From Hymenobacter terricola (GTDB taxonomy: Bacteria; Bacteroidota; Bacteroidia; Cytophagales; Hymenobacteraceae), in assembly GCF_017921975.2 (NCBI RefSeq), contig NZ_JAGEMO020000003.1, positions 310,001-374,000 of the forward strand: 64,000 nucleotides of DNA, read 5' to 3'. Position 1 is the stretch's first letter. Every line of letters starts with the position of its first letter. Shown here in pieces: positions 27,705 through 36,277 of the stretch. A program made the translations under genes and the position numbers. The notes under the pieces were generated by a model. The model ran no database searches and was not told where the DNA came from. It saw only the letters and a program-made list of their open reading frames with translations.

Positions 27705-28635
27705 GCGGAATGCGGAATGCGGAATGCGGAATGCGGAATGCGGAATGCGGAATGCGGAATGCGGAATGCGGAATGCGGAATGCGGAATGCGGAATGCGGA
27801 ATGCGGAATGCGGAATGCGGAATGCGGAATGCGGAATGCGGAATGCGGAATGCGGAATGCGGAATGCGGAATGCGGAATGCGGAATGCGGAATGCGGAAT
27901 GCGGAATGCGGAATGCGGAATGCGGAATGCGGAATGCGGAATGCGGAATGCGGAATGCGGAATGCGGAATGCGGAATGCGGAATGCGGAATGCGGAATGC
28001 GGAATGCGGAATGCGGAATGCGGAATGCGGAATGCGGAATGCGGAATGCGGAATGCGGAATGCGGAATGCGGAATGCGGAATGCGGAATGCGGAATGCGG
28101 AATGCGGAATGCGGAATGCGGAATGCGGAATGCGGAATGCGGAATGCGGAATGCGGAATGCGGAATGCGGAATGCGGAATGCGGAATGCGGAATGCGGAA
28201 TGCGGAATGCGGAATGCGGAATGCGGAATGCGGAATGCGGAATGCGGAATGCGGAATGCGGAATGCGGAATGCGGAATGCGGAATGCGGAATGCGGAATG
28301 CGGAATGCGGAATGCGGAATGCGGAATGCGGAATGCGGAATGCGGAATGCGGAATGCGGAATGCGGAATGCGGAATGCGGAATGCGGAATGCGGAATGCG
28401 GAATGCGGAATGCGGAATGCGGAATGCGGAATGCGGAATGCGGAATGCGGAATGCGGAATGCGGAATGCGGAATGCGGAATGCGGAATGCGGAATGCGGA
28501 ATGCGGAATGCGGAATGCGGAATGCGGAATGCGGAATGCGGAATGCGGAATGCGGAATGCGGAATGCGGAATGCGGAATGCGGAATGCGGAATGCGGAAT
28601 GCGGAATGCGGAATGCGGAATGCGGAATGCGGAAT
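27705..28635. repeat. Giant perfect heptanucleotide tandem array (133 x GCGGAAT)
   Basis: The unit GCGGAAT repeats without interruption from 27705 to 28635, exactly 931 bases = 133 copies; I checked the phase at the start of every 60-base line. Because 7 is not a multiple of 3, no frame on either strand contains a stop (all frames encode repeats such as MRNAECG or FRIPHSA), so long spurious reading frames cross it. It separates two paralogous lipoprotein genes. The right flank (28654-28695) carries ATTCCTC and ATTCCGC heptamers in inverted orientation. Confidence 0.97.
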
Positions 28636-28695
28636 TTTGAGCCTTTCAAACGGTTTGCAAATTCCTCATTATTAATTCCGCATTCCTCATTCAGT
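28636..28695. repeat. Inverted heptamer flank of the tandem array
   Basis: After the array come a short spacer and AATTCCTCATTATTAATTCC, then GCATTCCTCATTCAG. These are reverse-complement versions of the array unit and its GAATGAG variant, so the array plus flank forms an inverted-repeat element with one hugely expanded arm. Confidence 0.7.
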
Positions 28696-28714
28696 GTAGC
28701 GTATATTTCGCCTC

Positions 28715-29254
28715 ATGAAATTGCCGCCGCGCCCGTCGTTTCCAGTTGTGTTGCTCGCCGGCATCCTGCTGCTGCTGCTGGTGCCCGCCTGCAATCCCTT
28801 CGCGCCGGCCCTTGATGAAGTGCCCGCCGACCAGAACGCCCTGCTGGGCAATCCCATTTACGTTCGGGGCTTTTTCGACCGGTTCCGGGCTGCCTATCAG
28901 CTGCGCGACTCCACGCTCTACGGCCAGCTGCTGCACCCCAGGTTTCGCTTCACCTACCACGACTTTGCCGCCAACGTGGACCGCTCCTGGACCCGCGACG
29001 TGGACGCCAACACCACTTACCGCCTGTTTCGGGCCGCCCGTTCCACCAATTTGCAGTGGACGCAGTACCTGCCCAGCTCCGATACCCTTTCCTCCGATAC
29101 GCTGGCCAACGTGGAGCGCTCCTTCCTGCTCACCATCGAGCAGCGCGACGACGAGCGGTTTTCAGGCTCCGGCACAGCCCGCCTGGTGCTGGTGCGCAAG
29201 AACCGCAACGACCCCTGGCGCATGCGCAGCTGGTACGACCGGAGCGAGTTTTAA
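28715..29254 (+). CDS. Lipoprotein, NTF2-like (paralogue 2)
   Basis: Predicted lipoprotein of 179 residues with lipobox LLVPAC (Cys26). Its mature part matches the layout of the gene at 27066: an N-terminal helix pair, a central YLPSSDTLSSDTLANVERSF strand region and a closing ARLVLVRKNRNDPWRMRSWY. It is probably a duplicate. No catalytic motif is evident. Followed by a terminator and then an APC permease gene. Confidence 0.75.
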   Translation: MKLPPRPSFPVVLLAGILLLLLVPACNPFAPALDEVPADQNALLGNPIYVRGFFDRFRAAYQLRDSTLYGQLLHPRFRFTYHDFAANVDRSWTRDVDANTTYRLFRAARSTNLQWTQYLPSSDTLSSDTLANVERSFLLTIEQRDDERFSGSGTARLVLVRKNRNDPWRMRSWYDRSEF

Positions 29255-29278
29255 GTGTTTTTAATCCCTCCAAAAGCC

Positions 29279-29307
29279 AGGCCCGCCTTCTACAGCGGGC
29301 CTTTTCG
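29279..29307 (+). terminator. Terminator after lipoprotein paralogue 2
   Basis: Stem AGGCCCGC / GCGGGCCT with an 8-base loop followed by TTTCGTTTTC, 25 bases beyond the stop codon. Confidence 0.8.
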
Positions 29308-29336
29308 TTTTCTTTGGCAAAAATCTTTGCTTTCTT

Positions 29337-30812
29337 ATGACCGAACCGCAACCCGACCAGCCGCATTTTAAGCGCGCCATCAATCTTTTCGATGCCATCA
29401 TGCTCGTCACCGGCAGCATGATTGGCTCGGGCATCTTCATCGTCTCGGCCGATATTGCCCGGCAGGTGGGCAGCGCGGGCTGGCTGCTGGTGGTGTGGCT
29501 GCTCACCGGTTTCATCACCATGGCCGGGGCCATCAGCTACGGCGAGTTGGCCAGCATGTTTCCCAAAGTGGGTGGCCAGTACGTGTACCTGCGCGAAGCT
29601 TTTGGGCGGCTCACGGCCTTCCTGTACGGCTGGACGCTGTTTCTCGTCATCCAAACCGGCGTAATCGCGGCCGTGGCCGTGGCCTTCGCCAAGTTCACCG
29701 GGGTCCTCATTCCGTATTTCAGCGTAAAAAATGCGCTGTTTAAGGCTGACTCTTTTGAGTTCAGCACCGTGCAGCTGCTGGCCATTGTGCTCATCATCGG
29801 CATCACGGCCCTTAATGCTCAGGGCGTGCGCACCGGCAAGCTCATTCAGAACGTGCTGGGCAGCACCAAGCTCATTGCGCTGGGCCTGCTCATCGTGTTC
29901 GGCGTGGCCCTCGGGCTGAACCACGACGCCATTGCGGCCAATTTCCACGACCTCTGGACCGCCACCCGCTACCCGGCCCCCGGCGTGAGCGCGCTGGAGC
30001 TGCCCATCAGCGGCAGCGGCCTGCTCATCGCCATCGGCATGGCCATGACCGGCTCGCTGTTTTCGTCCGATTCGTGGAACAACATCGGCTTTGCGGGCGA
30101 AGAAATTCAGAACCCGGAGCGGACGCTGGTGCGCAGCATGGCCATCGGCACGGCCATTGTCACGGCCCTCTACATCCTCATCAACGTGGTGTACCTGCTG
30201 GTGCTGCCCCTGCACGGCTCGCCGGATGCCGCCACCGTAGCCGGCCGCGGCATCCAATACGCCACCGACGACCGCGTGGCCACGGCCGTCGCCGAATCGG
30301 TGCTGGGCAAAGCCGGGGCCTACGTTATGGCCGTGCTCATCATGCTCAGCACTTTCGGGGCTAATAACGGTATCATTCTCAGCGGCTCCCGAGCGTATTA
30401 TGCGATGGCCAAAGACGGCCTGTTCTTCCCCGGCCTGGCCCGCCTGAACGTAGCCGGCGTGCCCGGCCGCGCCCTGTGGGCCCAGTGCCTGTGGGCCTGC
30501 CTGCTCTGCCTCAGCGGTTCCTACGGCCAGCTGCTGAACTACGTGATGTTCGCGGTGATACTGTTCTACGTCGTCACCATCATCGGCATTTTCGTGTTGC
30601 GCCGCACCCGGCCCGAAGCGCCCCGCCCCTATCGCGCCTGGGGCTACCCGGTGCTGCCGGGCCTCTACGTGCTGCTGGCCAGCACTTTCTGCATCATCCT
30701 GCTCATTGCCCCCGATACCGCCGAATTCTCTCGCCGCGGCCTGGGCCTGGTGGCACTGGGGCTGCCGGTATATTTCCTGTTTGGGCGGCGGTTTGGGGGT
30801 ACTGCCGCCTAA
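29337..30812 (+). CDS. Amino acid permease, APC superfamily
   Basis: Transporter of 491 residues with 12 predicted TM helices. The TM1 motif MIGSGIFIVSADIARQVGS and the TM6-region GSLFSSDSWNNIGFAGEEI are typical APC-superfamily signatures (LAT/AAT-like amino acid exchangers or symporters). It sits in the inner membrane. The substrate cannot be determined. Monocistronic between two terminators. Confidence 0.93.
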   Translation: MTEPQPDQPHFKRAINLFDAIMLVTGSMIGSGIFIVSADIARQVGSAGWLLVVWLLTGFITMAGAISYGELASMFPKVGGQYVYLREAFGRLTAFLYGWTLFLVIQTGVIAAVAVAFAKFTGVLIPYFSVKNALFKADSFEFSTVQLLAIVLIIGITALNAQGVRTGKLIQNVLGSTKLIALGLLIVFGVALGLNHDAIAANFHDLWTATRYPAPGVSALELPISGSGLLIAIGMAMTGSLFSSDSWNNIGFAGEEIQNPERTLVRSMAIGTAIVTALYILINVVYLLVLPLHGSPDAATVAGRGIQYATDDRVATAVAESVLGKAGAYVMAVLIMLSTFGANNGIILSGSRAYYAMAKDGLFFPGLARLNVAGVPGRALWAQCLWACLLCLSGSYGQLLNYVMFAVILFYVVTIIGIFVLRRTRPEAPRPYRAWGYPVLPGLYVLLASTFCIILLIAPDTAEFSRRGLGLVALGLPVYFLFGRRFGGTAA

Positions 30813-30842
30813 GTGCGCCGCGCAAGGCAACCGGATTTTCCC

Positions 30843-30892
30843 CCACCAAAAAGGCCCGGACTTTCAGCTGAAAGTCCGGGCCTTTTTGGTGG
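30843..30892. terminator. Perfect 50-bp palindromic bidirectional terminator
   Basis: Two 25-base arms are exact reverse complements with no loop bases: CCACCAAAAAGGCCCGGACT leading into TTTCAG, mirrored to GGTGG. T-runs occur on both strands. It lies between the convergent permease and regulatory-domain genes and serves both. Confidence 0.93.
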
Positions 30893-30908
30893 TTTCAAAC
30901 GGGAAAAT

Positions 30909-31643
30909 CTACCGGCGCTTGCGGCCGGTTTTGGCGCGGGGCGTCAGGGTCACGTTCATGGGTTTGGCACCGCTGCTGCGCACGATTTCGTCTTCGTAGC
31001 CCCCGTAGCCATAAATCAGGGTGTTATCGTTCCCGCCCGGCACTTCCATGGTATAGTTGCCGTTGGCATCGGTGCTGGTGCCTTTGCTGCTGCCTTTCAA
31101 GAGCACGGTAGCGCCTACCAGCGGCCGGCCGTTTTCGTCCTCAATCTTGCCCGACATCGTGACGTTGGCCGGGGCCGCGGGCTCAGGTGCCGCCACCGGG
31201 GCCGCCGCTGGGGCCGGCTCCGGCGCCGCCGTTGGGGCAGGTGCGGGGGCCGCCACTGCTGCGGTAGCCGGCGCAGTGGCCAGGGTGCTTACCATTTTCG
31301 GAGCAGTGGAGGCGTCCTTTGCAATCGATTTCGGAGCTTTTGAAACGGTTTCCTCGGTGGCGGCGGCGGGGACAGCCTTCAGCCCGGCGGCGATGCTATC
31401 GGCACCGGTAGGGGTTGTACCGGTCACGGCCGCATCATCGAGCATGAACGATGGCGTGGCGGATGCGAGTCCGCTGCCGCTGCCTTTGGGCAAGGCCACG
31501 TAGCCAAATACCAGCACCAGTACCACCGCTACCAGGATGTACATCAACCGGTTATTGCCTCCTGAGGCAACTTCCTCGTCCTGGGCCTCCAGGTTGGGGT
31601 CGTACTGCTCGTTATCAGGCTTGGGTAGATTTTCTGGATTCAT
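30909..31643 (-). CDS. Single-TM protein with carboxypeptidase-regulatory-like domain
   Basis: Protein of 244 residues. An acidic cytoplasmic N-terminus (1-30) is followed by one TM (about 31-50), a Pro/Ala-rich linker (about 110-160), and a C-terminal beta-sandwich of the CarboxypepD_reg/CNA-B type (MSGKIEDENGRPLVGATVLL ... STDANGNYTMEVPGG), then a basic tail. Such domains in Bacteroidota often precede TonB or are structural. Probably an envelope protein; function unknown. Confidence 0.8.
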   Translation of the reverse strand: MNPENLPKPDNEQYDPNLEAQDEEVASGGNNRLMYILVAVVLVLVFGYVALPKGSGSGLASATPSFMLDDAAVTGTTPTGADSIAAGLKAVPAAATEETVSKAPKSIAKDASTAPKMVSTLATAPATAAVAAPAPAPTAAPEPAPAAAPVAAPEPAAPANVTMSGKIEDENGRPLVGATVLLKGSSKGTSTDANGNYTMEVPGGNDNTLIYGYGGYEDEIVRSSGAKPMNVTLTPRAKTGRKRR

Positions 31644-31950
31644 CGTTTCGAAAAAGTAGTTAAAAAATGAGATGTGGGAAAGCAGTTGAAACGGAATTGA
31701 CTAGTAAAGCCACCCGTCCAAAATGTCCCCGCAAGTTAAGCTTTTGCGGCGTTATATATCCGCTCCGTTAAATTTTTTGGTAGGTATCGCCACCTGCGTG
31801 GCCCTGCATCCGCTACCCGCTGGCTGTAAGCCTGATACGCCTGGCCTGCCGGCTGGCCACGCAAAAAGCGGGACCGGGCCCCGATGCGTCGTGCATCGAA
31901 CCCCGGTCCCGCTTCGCGGTGGCTTATTCCAATTTGGGTTGCGCGGCGGC
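31644..31950. other. Intergenic stretch between leftward genes
   Basis: About 307 bases without a credible gene. It contains the likely promoter region of the regulatory-domain gene next to 31643 (AT-rich, 31650-31780) and the terminator of the disordered-protein gene at 31866-31914. Nothing else recognised. Confidence 0.6.
31866..31914 (-). terminator. Terminator of the 32391-31951 gene
   Basis: Outer stem AAGCGGGACCGGG / CCCGGTCCCGCTT with an inner CGATGC/GCATCG stem. On the minus strand it is followed by TTTTTGC, giving a good intrinsic terminator. Confidence 0.85.
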
Positions 31951-32391
31951 TTATTCGTCGCTGCTGGTTTCGCCGTCGCCAGCGTCGCCAACGGGCCTGA
32001 CGGGGCCACTGGGGGCTTTATCGCCAAAATTCTGGTCGCGCGTGCGCAGGTTTTGGTCCAGCTCGTAGCTGCCTTCGGCCTCAAAGCCAGGGCCCTGGGC
32101 CTGCTCGCCGACGTTGTCGTGGTCGTTGCCGCCCTGGGGGCTGGTTTCGGAACCGCCGATGTGCAGGTTGTCGAGCTGGTCTTTCTGGTTGTCGCGCTGG
32201 GTGTAGCCGTTGGCACCGGTGTTGCGGGCTGCGGTGGGGTCGTTGCTGGCTTTGTTGTTGCTCTGGTCCTGCTGGTACTCCTTTTCCTTTTCCAGCTCTT
32301 CGTTTTTCGGGAATTTCTTGTTTTCCGTAATATCGGCGTTTTCGCCTTCGCTGGGATTGGTACCGTCGCCGGAAATAGTGTCAGGAATCAT
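31951..32391 (-). CDS. Acidic, disordered hypothetical protein
   Basis: Protein of 146 residues, rich in Asp, Glu, Asn, Gln and Gly with almost no hydrophobic stretch (KFPKNEELEKEKEYQQDQSN ... DNLHIGGSETSPQGGNDHDN). It looks intrinsically disordered and hydrophilic, similar to stress or desiccation-associated proteins, which is inference from composition. ATG at 32391 begins the low-complexity protein; the frame is open further upstream but of different character. No family recognised. Confidence 0.65.
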   Translation of the reverse strand: MIPDTISGDGTNPSEGENADITENKKFPKNEELEKEKEYQQDQSNNKASNDPTAARNTGANGYTQRDNQKDQLDNLHIGGSETSPQGGNDHDNVGEQAQGPGFEAEGSYELDQNLRTRDQNFGDKAPSGPVRPVGDAGDGETSSDE

Positions 32392-32514
32392 GGGCTGGGG
32401 AATTAGGTGAAGGAATGCTTGAGTAGACTTACGCAGGCCCCGGCTTTCCGTTACGCGAAAGCCGCGGCTGCTGGCAGGCCCCGGCTTTTGCGTTTCCACG
32501 GCCTTTCAACAGCG

Positions 32515-32955
32515 TTATTTCGTCACTTCTGCAATGCCGGTTTCGGGCTGCTGCTGGTCGTTCAGGCTCCAGCTGTAGGGGTAACACTCCACCGAATACC
32601 AGGTTGGCACGCGGTTTTCTTTCCGAAACTGATTCACGTACAGCACGCCGGCTTCGCCACTGGTGTTGTACGCATTCAGATAAAACGCGCACTGGTCGGC
32701 CATCTCGGCCTTGGCCACGTTGAACTCGGCAATATTGGTCAGCAAGCGGCCCAGCGCGTCGGAATCGCGCTGAATGCCCGCGTAGTTCACTTTCCCTTCT
32801 TTGTTCACAAACTCCTGCAGGAACTTCGTGGTCTGCGCCGTGAGGGACGCGGCGGTAATAGAGTTGTCGCCCGAAGCCAGGGCCGGCCCACCGCAGAGCA
32901 GGCCAAACAGCAATGCAACAGCCCAGGGTTTTCCAAAAGTCAGCAGAGATTTCAT
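32515..32955 (-). CDS. Secreted short DUF547-like protein
   Basis: Protein of 146 residues with a signal peptide (hydrophobic 12-25, cleavage near ALA-S). The mature part has VNYAGIQRDSDALGRLL and CAFYLNAYN, as in the N-terminal half of DUF547 proteins (normally 220 or more residues). The remainder diverges and ends early, so it is either a shortened family member or a truncated gene. Probably periplasmic. Function unknown. Confidence 0.6.
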   Translation of the reverse strand: MKSLLTFGKPWAVALLFGLLCGGPALASGDNSITAASLTAQTTKFLQEFVNKEGKVNYAGIQRDSDALGRLLTNIAEFNVAKAEMADQCAFYLNAYNTSGEAGVLYVNQFRKENRVPTWYSVECYPYSWSLNDQQQPETGIAEVTK

Positions 32956-33265
32956 GTCAGAAGCGGGTTATAATTGGTTCAGGATGTAGAAACTACTAGG
33001 CCGCTGCATGCTCGGATTCGGGGTTTTTACCGATTCCCATTTCGGTTCACCGGCAAACCGGCCAAAGTTTATTGATTGCGTGGAAATACTATTCCCAAAA
33101 ATCATATTCCCAAAAATAGTCTGACAAAAAAATCTTTTAGCCGGGCCTCAACTCGCTTTTGCCGGGTTTATCAACATGTTATCTTCCACAGTGGGGCCCG
33201 TGCCGTTGTGGCCCGGTTGGCGGGTCCCGCCTACATTTGACAAGTAGCTTTCAGTACACTGACCC
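32956..33265. other. Intergenic region between divergent genes
   Basis: About 310 bases, AT-richer than its surroundings near 33060-33140, without a credible gene. It must hold promoters in both directions; a clear -7 element for the rightward gene is at 33232-33239. Confidence 0.6.
33232..33239 (+). promoter_or_regulatory. Bacteroidota -7 element for the FAD oxidoreductase
   Basis: TACATTTG matches TAnnTTTG exactly and lies 26 bases upstream of the ATG at 33266. No good -33 TTTG is seen at the expected 19-20 base spacing, so the call rests on one element. Confidence 0.5.
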
Positions 33266-34612
33266 ATGCATCTGGTTATTATCGGCAATGGCATTACCGG
33301 GGTGACGTGCGCGCTGGCCGTGCGGCGGCTGCGGCCGGATGCCCGCATTACCCTGGTTTCGAGCGAAAGCGCGCACCATTACTCGCGCACCGCGCTGATG
33401 TATGTGTACATGGGCCACCTGCGCCCCCAGGACATCAAACCTTACGAGGACTGGTTTTGGGATGAAAACCGGCTGGGCCTGGTGCACGCCACCGCCACCG
33501 CCCTCAGCACCGCCGAAAACCTGCTCACCCTGGATAACGGCACCACCCTGACGTACGACAATCTTTTGCTCGCCACCGGCTCCGAAAGCAAGCTTTATGG
33601 CTGGCCGGGCCAGCACCTGGCCGGCGTGCAGGGCCTCTACAACCTGCCCGACCTGGCGGCCATGACCCGCGACACCAGCGGCATCAGCCGGGGCGTGGTG
33701 GTAGGCGGCGGCCTCATTGGCGTGGAATTGGCCGAGATGCTGCACACCCGTGGCATCGAGCCCGTGGTGCTGGTGCGCGACGCGCACTACTGGGCCTCAG
33801 TGCTGCCACCCGAAGAAGCCAACCTGGTGGACCAGCAGTTTCAGAAAAACCACGTACCGGTGCGCTACAACACCGAATTGCGTGAGATTCTGGGCGATGG
33901 TCTGGGCCGGGTGCGAGCCGTAGTAACGACGGCCGGCGAAGAAATTGCCTGCCAATGGGTGGGCCTCGCCACCGGCGTAACGCCCAACCTGACGCTGGCC
34001 AACACCTCGACCATTGAAACCGACCGGGGCATCCTCGTCGATGCGCACCTGCGCACCAGCGTGGCCAACGTTTTTGCGGCCGGCGACTGCGCCCAGCACC
34101 GCGAGCCCGCCGCCGGCGAGGTACCTATTGAGCAGCTGTGGTACACCGGGCGGTTGCAGGGCGAAACCGTGGCCCACACCATTTGCGGGCAGCCCACGCC
34201 TTACCGGCGCGGCATCTGGTTCAATTCGGCCAAATTCTTCAACCTCGAATACCAGACCTATGGCCGGGCCCCGGCGGGCCCTACGGCCGGCCTGGATAGT
34301 TTTTATTGGGAACATCCGTCAGGCCGGGCGGCGCTGCGCGTCTATTTTCGGGCAGCCGCGCCGCACGCCGTGGTCGGGTTCAACGCCCTGGGGCTGCGCC
34401 TGCGCCAGGCCATGTGCGAGCAGTGGCTGCGGGCGCAGACGCCGGTGCCCACGGTGATGGCGCAGCTGGGCGCGGCTAATTTTGACCCTGAGTTTTTTCC
34501 GCAGCACGAAAAGGCGATGGTGGCCGCCTTCAACCGGCAGTTTCCTCAGCAACTGGTGGTGCTGAAGCAGCGCAAGGGATTATTTGCCCGGCACTGGTCG
34601 CCTTCAACTTAA
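33266..34612 (+). CDS. NAD(P)/FAD-dependent oxidoreductase
   Basis: Pyridine nucleotide-disulphide-type flavoprotein of 448 residues. The N-terminal FAD dinucleotide fold is VIIGNGITGVTCAL (GxGxxG at 6-11); the NAD(P) fold is VVVGGGLIGVELAEML near 150; the closing FAD motif is ANVFAAGDCAQH near 270. It lacks the CxxxxC redox pair. A small membrane protein and a polyferredoxin-like protein follow in the same direction, suggesting that electrons pass between NAD(P)H and a membrane Fe-S protein. Confidence 0.9.
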   Translation: MHLVIIGNGITGVTCALAVRRLRPDARITLVSSESAHHYSRTALMYVYMGHLRPQDIKPYEDWFWDENRLGLVHATATALSTAENLLTLDNGTTLTYDNLLLATGSESKLYGWPGQHLAGVQGLYNLPDLAAMTRDTSGISRGVVVGGGLIGVELAEMLHTRGIEPVVLVRDAHYWASVLPPEEANLVDQQFQKNHVPVRYNTELREILGDGLGRVRAVVTTAGEEIACQWVGLATGVTPNLTLANTSTIETDRGILVDAHLRTSVANVFAAGDCAQHREPAAGEVPIEQLWYTGRLQGETVAHTICGQPTPYRRGIWFNSAKFFNLEYQTYGRAPAGPTAGLDSFYWEHPSGRAALRVYFRAAAPHAVVGFNALGLRLRQAMCEQWLRAQTPVPTVMAQLGAANFDPEFFPQHEKAMVAAFNRQFPQQLVVLKQRKGLFARHWSPST

Positions 34613-34623
34613 CCTGATTCCCC

Positions 34624-34845
34624 GTGGATTTCTCCAAACTTTACCGGCCCTCGGCCCTCAACAGCTTTCAGTTCATCGCCCTCACCGGCCTGCTGATGAG
34701 CGCGGGGGCCCATCTCATTCTGCACTTCTTCGTGGGGCGCACCCCGGCGGGGTTCAACTGGCTTTACGTATGTTGGACGGCCTTTTACCTCATCGGCACC
34801 CTCATCAATTTGTTTGGCAAGCCGGATGAGCATCACCATCATTGA
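34624..34845 (+). CDS. Small two-TM membrane protein
   Basis: Protein of 73 residues starting at GTG 34624, 11 bases after the oxidoreductase stop. Two TM helices (about 15-38 and 45-66), and a His-rich C-terminus (DEHHHH) that could bind metal. No family recognised. Its tight position between the flavoprotein and the polyferredoxin suggests that it is a subunit or assembly factor of that module. Confidence 0.7.
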   Translation: MDFSKLYRPSALNSFQFIALTGLLMSAGAHLILHFFVGRTPAGFNWLYVCWTAFYLIGTLINLFGKPDEHHHH

Positions 34846-34924
34846 AGACAGTTGACAGGGAACAGTTATCCGCGAGCAATTGCGGCTATTGTTTATTTAC
34901 AACAACTCATTGCTCCATAACTGA

Positions 34925-36277
34925 ATGGCCACCGCCCCGCTTCTACCCGCCTCTTCGCCTGCCGAAAAGCTTACGCTGGCCGTGGTGGCCGGGGGCCTGC
35001 TGGCCCTGCTCCTGGCGCTGGCCGATGCTGACGCGACCCGCCAAAAAACCTGGTTTTACCTGGCGCTCGGCCTCGTTAGCGGGGGCACGCTGGCTTGGAG
35101 CTGGCTGAAATTTGGAACGGCCCCGGCCGGCGTGCAGCAGAACAACCTGTGGCTGCGGGCCAGCACAGGGCGCGGCGCCGTAGCCTGGGTTACCGGGCTG
35201 GTGCTCACGGGCTTTTACGTGGTGCTTTATTGGTACAGCGGCGACGATGGCCACGGCCACTTCGGCCCGCTCAACAACCTGGTGCATGCCCTCGACGGCT
35301 TCAGCCAAACCCTGCGGGCCCGGCCCGCCGACCAATGGTTTCTCTATGGCACGTTCTATACGCTGGCCGTGCTGCTGATGGGGGCCCGCGCCCTGTGGAA
35401 ATACCGCCACTCGCGCTACCAGCTCATCCGCACCGCCTCGGTGATGTTCTTCCAATTGGGGTTTGCCTTTCTGCTGCCGGGGCTGCTGCAATTCTTCCAG
35501 CAGCCGGAGTTTTATTTCACCTATTTCTGGCCGCTGAAGTACGATTATCTGTTTCCCGGCACCGTCACCTCGCTGGTGCAAAACGGCGGGTTGGGCGTAT
35601 TCATGGTGTTTTGGGGGGCGGCAATGTCGCTGCTGGCCACGCCGGTGCTCACCTACTTTTTTGGCAAGCGCTGGTACTGCTCGTGGGTGTGCGGCTGCGG
35701 CGGCCTGGCCGAAACCGCCGGCGACCCCTACCGCCACCTCGCCGACAAAAGCCGCGCCGCCTGGCGCTGGGAAGTGGGCATTATCTACACGGTTTTGGTT
35801 GCAATTGTGGCCATTACGGCCTTGCTCTGGGTGAATTTTGCAATGCACAGCACCTTGCTCGGCGAGGCCGGCAACGTGGCGGCCAAGTGGTACGGCTTTG
35901 CCATCGGCTCGGTGTTTTCGGGCGTAATCGGCGTGGGTTTCTACCCGCTGATGGGCGCCCGCGTGTGGTGCCGCTTCGGCTGCCCCATGGCCGCTTATCT
36001 GGGATTGTTGCAAAAGCACTTTTCCCGCTTCCGCATCAGCACCAACGGCGCGCAGTGCATCTCCTGCGGCAACTGCTCCAACGTGTGCGAAATGGGCATC
36101 GACGTGCAGCAGTACGCCCAGCGCGGCGCGCCCATCATCCGGGCCTCGTGCGTGGGCTGCGGCATGTGCAGCACCGCCTGCCCACGCGGCGTGCTCAACC
36201 TGGAGAACGGACCGCGCGAAGGGCGATATCAGGCTTCGCAGCTGATTCACGCGGATTCGCTGCGGATATTGAGCTGA
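34925..36277 (+). CDS. NapH/NosR/CcoG-like membrane polyferredoxin
   Basis: Protein of 450 residues with about seven TM helices. Two 4Fe-4S cluster motifs lie at the C-terminus (CISCGNCSNVCEMGI and CVGCGMCSTACPRGV). Before them are the paired WYCSWVCGCGG and VWCRFGCPMAAYLG motifs that are typical of the NapH/NosR/CcoG membrane ferredoxin group. It should move electrons across or along the inner membrane. It is the last gene of the flavoprotein unit. No nitrate, nitrous-oxide or cbb3-oxidase gene is adjacent, so the partner is unknown. Confidence 0.87.
   Translation: MATAPLLPASSPAEKLTLAVVAGGLLALLLALADADATRQKTWFYLALGLVSGGTLAWSWLKFGTAPAGVQQNNLWLRASTGRGAVAWVTGLVLTGFYVVLYWYSGDDGHGHFGPLNNLVHALDGFSQTLRARPADQWFLYGTFYTLAVLLMGARALWKYRHSRYQLIRTASVMFFQLGFAFLLPGLLQFFQQPEFYFTYFWPLKYDYLFPGTVTSLVQNGGLGVFMVFWGAAMSLLATPVLTYFFGKRWYCSWVCGCGGLAETAGDPYRHLADKSRAAWRWEVGIIYTVLVAIVAITALLWVNFAMHSTLLGEAGNVAAKWYGFAIGSVFSGVIGVGFYPLMGARVWCRFGCPMAAYLGLLQKHFSRFRISTNGAQCISCGNCSNVCEMGIDVQQYAQRGAPIIRASCVGCGMCSTACPRGVLNLENGPREGRYQASQLIHADSLRILS

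Noticed and set aside
27705..28635. CRISPR array
   Set aside because: The unit is 7 bp and there are no spacers; no cas genes are in the window.
27450..28815. Long reading frames of MRNAECG and FRIPHSA repeats on both strands
   Set aside because: They are the unavoidable result of a 7-bp repeat without stop codons in any frame; no start context or domain supports a protein.
29130..30830. Large frame on the minus strand opposite the permease
   Set aside because: It is the mirror of the APC permease coding sequence; composition (H, G, Q, A-rich) is typical of antisense frames in GC-rich DNA.
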